Positions 59,430-64,000 of a stretch of DNA of 64,000 nucleotides are shown piece after piece. The translations under genes were made by a program, and so were the position numbers. How positions within the stretch are numbered: position 1 is the first letter of the stretch; every line of letters starts with the position of its first letter. This stretch comes from DATCMA01 sp036563645. Its GTDB lineage: Bacteria > Actinomycetota > Actinomycetes > Mycobacteriales > Micromonosporaceae. The stretch is from positions 1-64,000 of the forward strand of contig DATCMA010000049.1 of NCBI GenBank assembly GCA_036563645.1, in the 5' to 3' direction. The notes below the pieces were generated by a model, which ran no database searches, was not told the origin of the DNA, and saw only the letters and a list, made by a program, of their open reading frames with translations.

Positions 59430-60521
59430 TCAGATGTCGCCGCCGGGATCGATCGCCGCCGCGGACTCACCGACGAGGAGGCGGGCGTCATCGGGCACCG
59501 ACCGCTTGACCACAGCGAGCGCGATCATGCCCAGCTCGAAGTGGCGGACGGCGGTCCCAACGAATCCCACGGCGCGCCCCTCGCTAGTCACCGGCGTGCC
59601 GGGCGCCGGAGGTTGATCAGTCGCGATCCCGTCGAGGTGCAGCAGCACCAGTCGGCGTGGCGGACGGCCGAGGTTGTGCACCCGGGCGACCGTCTCCTGC
59701 CCGCGATAGCAGCCCTTCTCCAGGTGGACGGCGCGCGCGATCAGCTCGATCTCGGCGGGAATCGTGCGGTGATCGGTCTCCCATCCGACGCGCGGGATCC
59801 GGGCCGCCACCCGAATCGCCTCGTACGCCCACAGCCCGGCGGGCGCGACACCGGCGTCGAGCAACCGCGTCGCCACCTGATCGAGCGCGGACCGCGCCAC
59901 GAGGAGATCCACCCCCAGCGGCCCCCGGCGCGCCCACGCGATCTCGCCGCCGAGCAGCCGCACGTCGTAGAGCGCGGTCGGGCGGGGCGGGACAGCGCCC
60001 GCGGGGAACTTCGGCCCCGGCACCGTCAGGACATCGGGGGCGGCCAACCCCGCCACCCCGAGCGCCTCGACCGCCTCCGTCGCGCGCGGGCCGACGAGGG
60101 ACAGCACCGCCCACTCCGCGCTCGCGTCGCGCGGCTCCACCTGGGTGAAGAAGCGCATCTTCTCGAGGTAGCCCACCAGCTCCCCGGCGGTGCCCGGCTC
60201 GGTGTCCAGCCACGTCGTGACACCGTCCTCGGCCACCATCGCGTGGTGCTCGATGTGCCCGTGCGGCGACAGCACCAACAGCTCCGTGCCCTGCCCGGCG
60301 GCGAGGTTGCTCAGGTGTTGGCTGGTCAGCGTGTGCAACCAACTCGCGCGCTCCGGGCCAGGAACGGCGATCACGCCGCGGTGAGAGCGGTCAACCAGTC
60401 CGACATCCGTGGCGAGGAGCCGCTGCTCCCGCATCGGGTCGCCGTAGTGTGCCGCGACACCGGCGTCCCGCGACCGCTCGTCGATCGCCTCCACCGCCAC
60501 GGCGCCCGGGATTTCGATCAT
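59430..60521 (-). CDS. ygfZ: Folate-binding protein YgfZ (Fe-S cluster repair/assembly)
   Basis: 363 residues of the GcvT-like fold. The diagnostic motif is LEKGCYRGQETVARVHN (K-GCYxGQE). Other blocks are VPGPERASWLHTLTSQHL, LSPHGHIEHHAM, and VGFVGTAVRHFELG near the end. It acts with folate in maintaining some Fe-S enzymes. ATG 60521 has AGGAGAC and overlaps the Fur-type gene by four bases (ATGA), so the metal regulator and this gene are co-translated. Confidence 0.9.
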   Translation of the reverse strand: MIEIPGAVAVEAIDERSRDAGVAAHYGDPMREQRLLATDVGLVDRSHRGVIAVPGPERASWLHTLTSQHLSNLAAGQGTELLVLSPHGHIEHHAMVAEDGVTTWLDTEPGTAGELVGYLEKMRFFTQVEPRDASAEWAVLSLVGPRATEAVEALGVAGLAAPDVLTVPGPKFPAGAVPPRPTALYDVRLLGGEIAWARRGPLGVDLLVARSALDQVATRLLDAGVAPAGLWAYEAIRVAARIPRVGWETDHRTIPAEIELIARAVHLEKGCYRGQETVARVHNLGRPPRRLVLLHLDGIATDQPPAPGTPVTSEGRAVGFVGTAVRHFELGMIALAVVKRSVPDDARLLVGESAAAIDPGGDI

Positions 60522-60940
60522 TCTTGTCTCCTGCAGTTGCCGCAGATACCGAAGAGCGCCACGTGCCCGATATCGACGGTGAATCCCCGTTCCTCCGCCA
60601 ACTGCCGGGCCAATGGCTCCAGCTGCTCAAATTCCAGCTCGGATACGGTGTGGCACGACCGGCAGACGAGGTGCGCGTGCTGATCCTCACCGGCGCGGTG
60701 ATAGGTGGGCGAGCCGTGCGACAGGTGCGTATGGGTGATCAGACCGAGCTCTTCGAGCAGCTCAAGGGTGCGGTAAATAGTCGTGATATTGATTCCGGAG
60801 GCGACTTGGCGTACCGCGGCGTGGACCTGCTCCGGTGTCGCATGCCCTAGCTGGTAGACGGCTTCCAGCACCAACTGCCGTTGGGCGGTTAACCGCAAGC
60901 CGCGGGACCGCAACTTCTCCGCCAGGGACGACTCCGACAC
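60518..60940 (-). CDS. Fur-family metalloregulator, probably Nur-like
   Basis: 140 residues. LRLTAQRQLVLEAVYQLGHA is the DNA-binding domain. Structural zinc is bound by C93/C96 and C133/C136. His residues fall at 33, 70, 72, 81, 88, 90 and 126, which coincide without gaps with the nickel (33, 88, 90) and M-site (70, 72, 126) positions reported for Streptomyces Nur; position 86 is Asp instead of His. A nickel or other metal sensor is therefore likely. GTG 60940 follows minus-strand TATGAT by six bases. Confidence 0.82.
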   Translation of the reverse strand: MSESSLAEKLRSRGLRLTAQRQLVLEAVYQLGHATPEQVHAAVRQVASGINITTIYRTLELLEELGLITHTHLSHGSPTYHRAGEDQHAHLVCRSCHTVSELEFEQLEPLARQLAEERGFTVDIGHVALFGICGNCRRQE

Positions 60941-60946
60941 CGTCCG

Positions 60947-60956
60947 ATCATAGTGT
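60947..60956. promoter_or_regulatory. Overlapping divergent -10 elements (Fur-type gene / pabC)
   Basis: Minus-strand TATGAT (60947-60952) and plus-strand TAGTGT (60951-60956) share the TA at 60951-60952. They lie six and seven bases before the respective start codons at 60940 and 60964, so both transcripts should be leaderless and the promoters cannot be melted at the same time. Confidence 0.7.
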
Positions 60957-60963
60957 GATGGGC

Positions 60964-61836
60964 ATGTCCCCTCGTCGAATCGTTGCCGTGCTGGGGCAGG
61001 GGATCGTGCCGCCCACCACCCCCGTGCTCACCGCCACCGACCCCGCGGTCCTCGGCGACGGCCTCGTCGAAACCATGCACGTCCGTCAAGGCCGCCCGTG
61101 GCTCGTCGACGAGCACCTCGACCGCCTCACGCGGGCCGCCGACCTCCTCGGCTTCGCCGTGCCCGACCAGCGGGAGCTCGCCGACCTGCTCGCCACGACC
61201 TGTGCCGCGTGGCCAGCCGATCAGGAAGGCGTACTCCGCCTGGTATGCACGAATGGCCCGGCCGACGAGGGCGCCCCCACGGCCTTCACGACGCTCGACC
61301 CCGTCAGCCAGCGGGTGACGTGGGCCCGGCGCGCCGGCGTCTCCGTCATCACGCTCTCCCTCGGCATCGCCGCGACGGCGCGAGCGAACGCGCCCTGGCT
61401 GCTCGGTGGCATCAAGTCCACCTCGCGGGCGGTCCACCGCGCCTCGCAGCGGTGGGCGGCCACCCGTGGCGCCGACGACGTGCTGTGGACGTCGCTTGAG
61501 GGGTACGCGCTCGAAGGCCCGACCTCGAACGTCGTCTGGCTGGAGGACGACGTCCTGTGCACCGTGCCGGCCGCCGAGACCGGCATCCTGCCCGGTGTCA
61601 CCGCGGCGTGGCTGCTGGCGCACGCCGGAGAGCTCGGCTGGCGGGCGGAGGAACGCATGGTGACCCCGGACGAGCTGCGCCACGCGGACGGCGTGTGGCT
61701 GACGTCGTCGATCCGCGGGCTCGCCGAGGTGCGCGCGCTGGACGGCACGCCGCTGCCCCCCTCGCCACACACCCGCGCGATCCGCGAGCTGCTCGGCTAT
61801 CCCGTGGTCGATGACTCGTCGCCCGAGGACCGATAG
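60964..61836 (+). CDS. pabC: Aminodeoxychorismate lyase (class IV aminotransferase)
   Basis: 290 residues from ATG 60964. The PLP Lys is in LLGGIKSTSRAVHRASQRWA; the class IV markers SLEGYALEGPTSNVVWLED and PAAETGILPGVTAAWLLAHA follow. It releases p-aminobenzoate and pyruvate for folate synthesis, although branched-chain or D-amino acid transaminase activity cannot be excluded. The neighbour ygfZ uses folate. In M. tuberculosis Rv0812 occupies the same place. Confidence 0.87.
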   Translation: MSPRRIVAVLGQGIVPPTTPVLTATDPAVLGDGLVETMHVRQGRPWLVDEHLDRLTRAADLLGFAVPDQRELADLLATTCAAWPADQEGVLRLVCTNGPADEGAPTAFTTLDPVSQRVTWARRAGVSVITLSLGIAATARANAPWLLGGIKSTSRAVHRASQRWAATRGADDVLWTSLEGYALEGPTSNVVWLEDDVLCTVPAAETGILPGVTAAWLLAHAGELGWRAEERMVTPDELRHADGVWLTSSIRGLAEVRALDGTPLPPSPHTRAIRELLGYPVVDDSSPEDR

Positions 61837-61874
61837 GTCGGTCGCGAGGTGGTCGGCGCGCCGGCCCCGCGGCG

Positions 61875-62465
61875 CTACCCCGCGACGCGCAGGAGCCGGG
61901 CCGACAGGTGCGGGGCGAGCTGCTGCCCCATCGCCGCCATGTCATGCGCGTAGAGCAGCGCCCCCTGCACGATGCCGAAGAGCCGGTGCCCGGCGGAGAC
62001 CTCCTTCGCGGTCGACGTGCGAATGACCGCGTCGGTGACGAGCTCGATCCGCGTCCCGGTGATCGTGCCGAGGTAGAGCTCCATGATTCCGGTTGGGCTG
62101 ATCATCAGCGCCTCGATCTCGTTGGTGGCGCGATCACCATCCATCACCGGACGCCACCAGCCCAGCTCCCGTGCGGCGGGCCGAATCGGCCGGCTCTCCT
62201 CATCCAGCAGCCAGGACCGGGACTCGTACTTCAGGAACGGCCGACCATCGTGGCTGATCCGGATCTCCTGCGCGTAGTCGAAATCCTCGATTGTGGGGTA
62301 TCCCCCGCGGCCCCGTCCCCGCCAGACGCCGATGTACGGCAGCAGCCGTCTCAGCGCGGGGTGGAGCGCGGGCCCCACCCGCACGTCGTGTGATTCCTCA
62401 TACGGATAGGGCTCAACAGGGGGCGCGTTCAGCCACGGCGGCGGCTGAAGGGGATTGTCGCTCAC
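61875..62465 (-). CDS. Nitrobindin-like FABP-fold heme-binding protein
   Basis: 196 residues from GTG 62465. The signature GVWRGRGRGGYPTI at the start of the barrel is the nitrobindin motif; YAQEIRISHDGRPFLKYESR and GIMELYLGTITGTRIEL continue the strands. LYAHDMAAMGQQLAPH near the end may hold the heme-facing region, though I could not confirm the proximal His. GAGAGGACG precedes the GTG. The start overlaps the upstream 34-codon gene by four bases. Confidence 0.86.
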   Translation of the reverse strand: MSDNPLQPPPWLNAPPVEPYPYEESHDVRVGPALHPALRRLLPYIGVWRGRGRGGYPTIEDFDYAQEIRISHDGRPFLKYESRSWLLDEESRPIRPAARELGWWRPVMDGDRATNEIEALMISPTGIMELYLGTITGTRIELVTDAVIRTSTAKEVSAGHRLFGIVQGALLYAHDMAAMGQQLAPHLSARLLRVAG

Positions 62466-62566
62466 CAACGTCCTCTCGACACACGGACCGCCAGGTAGAT
62501 CAAGCCCCCAGTGAGAGCGCCGAACCCGGCGACCATCAGGCTCACGAAGCCGATTTCGGTAACCAT
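62462..62566 (-). CDS. 34-residue membrane protein, coupled to the nitrobindin-like gene
   Basis: ATG 62566 to TGA 62462-62464; the protein begins MVTEIGFVSLMVAGFGALTG, continues GLIYLAVRV and ends SRGRW: one membrane helix with a basic end. Its TGA overlaps the next GTG as GTGA. TAGGAT (minus strand, 62576-62581) lies nine bases upstream and no ribosome site is visible. Similar tiny genes may be present in other actinobacteria. The function is unknown; a helper of the heme protein is a guess. Confidence 0.7.
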   Translation of the reverse strand: MVTEIGFVSLMVAGFGALTGGLIYLAVRVSRGRW

Positions 62567-62575
62567 GCCACGCGC

Positions 62576-62585
62576 ATCCTATGCT
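62576..62585. promoter_or_regulatory. Overlapping divergent -10 elements (34-aa protein / DsrE gene)
   Basis: Minus-strand TAGGAT (62576-62581) and plus-strand TATGCT (62580-62585) share the TA at 62580-62581. The start codons are only 26 bases apart (62566 and 62592). The plus hexamer is six bases before its ATG. The design is the same as at 60947-60956. Confidence 0.68.
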
Positions 62586-62591
62586 GACCGC

Positions 62592-62954
62592 ATGGCTCGT
62601 ACTCTCGTCGTCAAGGCCACTGCCGGGGCCGACGCGCCCGAGCGGTGCGCGCAGGCCTTCACCGTGGCGGCGACCGCGGTCGCCGCGGGCGCCGACGTGT
62701 CCCTGTGGCTGACCGGCGAATCCTCATGGTTCGCGCTCCCCGGCCGGGCGGCGGAGTTCGAGCTGCCGCACTCCGCGCCGTTGCCCGACCTGCTCAACGC
62801 GGTGCTCACCGGTGGCCGGGTCACCCTGTGCACCCAGTGCGCCGCGCGCCGGAACATCACGGAGAAGGACGTCATTCCCGGCGTGCGGATCGCCGGAGCG
62901 GCGGTCTTCGTCGAGGAAGTCCTGGCTGAGGGCGCGCAAGCCCTGGTCTACTGA
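62592..62954 (+). CDS. DsrE/DsrF-like protein
   Basis: 120 residues. RTLVVKATAGADAPERCAQAF, VAAGADVSLWLTGESSWFAL and RVTLCTQCAARRNITEKDV show the DsrE fold; CTQC is where sulfur-relay members carry the active Cys. A role in sulfur transfer is plausible but unproven. ATG 62592 lies six bases after TATGCT, so the transcript is probably leaderless; the frame extends upstream but without need. Confidence 0.85.
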   Translation: MARTLVVKATAGADAPERCAQAFTVAATAVAAGADVSLWLTGESSWFALPGRAAEFELPHSAPLPDLLNAVLTGGRVTLCTQCAARRNITEKDVIPGVRIAGAAVFVEEVLAEGAQALVY

Positions 62955-63003
62955 CCCGATCCACCCATCCCGGCCGCGCCCTGCGCTCCACAGTGGTCAT
63001 TCC

Positions 63004-63846
63004 TCACTGGGCGCCAGCACACGGAATCGTCAGGCTGACCCGCACGCCGTCGGCGGTCTGCTCCAGCACGACATCGTGGTCAGGCATGCGGTACACCAGC
63101 CGCTCGGCGGTATCCACGACCACATCGCCGTCTCCGACGCCCACGGCGGAGCGGATCGGCTGGGCGTCCCGCCCGCGCCCGTGCACGGTCACGGTGTCTC
63201 CCCCGGCCGGGCACGGCGCGGCCACCGCCCGCCCCGGATCGCTCTCCGCGATCCCCCAGGCGGCGAGAAGCCGCCGTGGCCCGGCCGGCGCGGCGACGAG
63301 CGCACGGAGGTCGGCGACCGGGGTGTCCAGTGGACGGCAACCGGTCGAGACGGTCAACGCGATCACCCCTGGCGCGCGGAGGACACCGCGGATGCCCACG
63401 AACTCGCCGGCGTCCGCGCGTAACGCCACCGGCTCGCCATCCGCGCCCCGGCGCAGCCGCACCGCGTAGCGCTCGGGCAGGCGATCGGCGATCTGCGCCA
63501 GCACGCCCGGGCCGTCGAACTCCGGCGTATACACCACGAGCTCGCTGGTCAGACTCGCCCCGTCGCGCACCGGCGTGATTCGGCACCCTTCCCGCACGGT
63601 GTGCCCGGCCACCTCGACCACGACGTCCGCGCCGGCCGCGCCCATCAGCTCCCGCAGCGCCTGGTCAACGACTGGCTTCGCCTGCCCGAGGCCGCGCTGC
63701 TCCCGCACGGTCGGCTCATCGGTGCGGACGGAGACGACGGCGAGCGCCACGAGGAGCATCGCCCACGCAATCGCGGCGACGAGCAGCCATCGGCCTATCC
63801 CTCTGCGCGCCGCCGCGCGGGACGCCACCTGCGCGTGTGGATTCAC
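63004..63846 (-). CDS. Hypothetical membrane-anchored extracytoplasmic protein
   Basis: 280 residues. After RRGIGRWLLVAAIAWAMLLV, a single membrane segment, the chain is extracytoplasmic. Four Cys (EGCRITPV, STGCRPLDT, AAPCPAGGD, TIPCAGAQ) could form two disulfides. Strand-like pieces DVVVEVAGHTV, SELVVYTPEF and RLVYRMPDHDVVLEQTADG suggest two beta domains. No family is recognised. CACCAT (minus strand, 63853-63858) lies six bases before the GTG. It is downstream of a response-regulator gene on the same strand. Confidence 0.65.
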   Translation of the reverse strand: MNPHAQVASRAAARRGIGRWLLVAAIAWAMLLVALAVVSVRTDEPTVREQRGLGQAKPVVDQALRELMGAAGADVVVEVAGHTVREGCRITPVRDGASLTSELVVYTPEFDGPGVLAQIADRLPERYAVRLRRGADGEPVALRADAGEFVGIRGVLRAPGVIALTVSTGCRPLDTPVADLRALVAAPAGPRRLLAAWGIAESDPGRAVAAPCPAGGDTVTVHGRGRDAQPIRSAVGVGDGDVVVDTAERLVYRMPDHDVVLEQTADGVRVSLTIPCAGAQ

Positions 63847-63903
63847 CCCGTCATGGTGCCAGGCGAGGTGGGACGTATCGCGAGTCAGGATCGGGAATCG
63901 GGC

Positions 63904-64000
63904 TCAGCTCGGCAAGGCAAGCCGGTAGCCCACTCCCCGAATGGTCTGGACCTCTGGTCCATCCGGAACGGCGCGCAGTTTCCGCCGGAGCCGCTTCACC
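63904..64000 (-). CDS. OmpR-type response regulator, C-terminal end (truncated by window)
   Basis: The last 31 residues are seen, reading VKRLRRKLRAVPDG then VQTIRGVGYRLALPS before the TGA at 63904-63906. This is the recognition helix and wing of an OmpR-family winged helix (RGVGYR). The receiver domain lies outside the window, so the identity cannot be given. GlnR (Rv0818) is near this place in M. tuberculosis, but the fragment is too short to assign it. Confidence 0.7.
   Translation of the reverse strand, partial: VKRLRRKLRAVPDGPEVQTIRGVGYRLALPS

Noticed and set aside
1..64000. CRISPR arrays, insertion sequences, tRNA or rRNA genes
   Set aside because: I looked for regular direct repeats, transposase motifs and tRNA-like or rRNA-like sequences and saw none; a dedicated scan would be needed to exclude a degenerate tRNA.

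Overview
The window is ordinary chromosomal DNA of a high-GC actinobacterium (Actinomycetota). The evidence is coherent: strong GC bias at third codon positions, many GTG starts, a mycothiol gene (mshA), the SenX3-RegX3 pair, the 33-residue ribosomal protein bS22, an actinobacterial-type LexA box, a Rex-controlled rex-hemACD operon, and a BldN-type sigma factor followed by an RsbN-like anti-sigma factor. The BldN/RsbN pair points to a filamentous or sporulating lineage rather than to mycobacteria. I cannot name the genus. No prophage, transposon, CRISPR array, rRNA or tRNA was seen.

Layout. 1-8.3 kb: end of a thioredoxin-like gene, an SOS-type radical SAM gene, a CoA-binding protein, two DUF4190 membrane proteins, a CoA-ester lyase, a PhzF protein, and an MgtE-N/CBS plus DUF1003 pair. 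8.5-17.7 kb: mrp, tatB, htrA, O-methyltransferase, leucyl aminopeptidase, DUF3117, enoyl-CoA hydratase, a DivIVA-like protein and a FolP2-type protein. This resembles the Rv1207-Rv1232c neighbourhood of M. tuberculosis, but sigE and rseA are absent. 17.9-27.6 kb: 2-oxoacid:ferredoxin oxidoreductase (korAB), a K+ channel, a cyclase/ATPase/TPR signalling protein, a zinc-ribbon protein, a lytic transglycosylase and a double GNAT protein.

27.6-42.2 kb: the haem block (hemB, hemD, hemC, hemA, rex), then HAD, glutaredoxin-like, BldN-type sigma, RsbN-like anti-sigma, HAD-IB phosphatase, acyltransferase, SDR, bS22 and an HTH protein. 42.3-59.4 kb: metalloprotease-like protein, proline dehydrogenase, CGNR regulator, sugar-phosphate isomerase-like protein, Ppx/GppA, a cysteine-rich Rv0495c-like protein, regX3-senX3, gpm, Rho-N protein, YbjN protein, mshA, SDR, methyltransferase, murB, EI24, DUF2516, HbhA-like protein and its XRE regulator. 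This is the Rv0474-Rv0512 block in recognisable order. 59.4-64 kb: ygfZ, a Nur-like Fur regulator, pabC, nitrobindin-like protein, a 34-residue membrane protein, a DsrE protein, a secreted protein, and the end of an OmpR-type regulator.

The strongest signals beyond the genes are regulatory. About twenty genes have a TANNNT-like hexamer 6-8 nt before the start codon, which implies leaderless mRNAs. At two loci divergent genes appear to share the TA of overlapping -10 elements. I also see a perfect LexA box, a near-perfect Rex operator over a -35 element, a twin 16-bp palindromic operator before the XRE gene, GTTCACC repeats before senX3, a BldN-like promoter before the RsbN-like gene, and two small genes of fewer than 60 codons. 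Comparisons with M. tuberculosis and Streptomyces are from memory; no database was searched.
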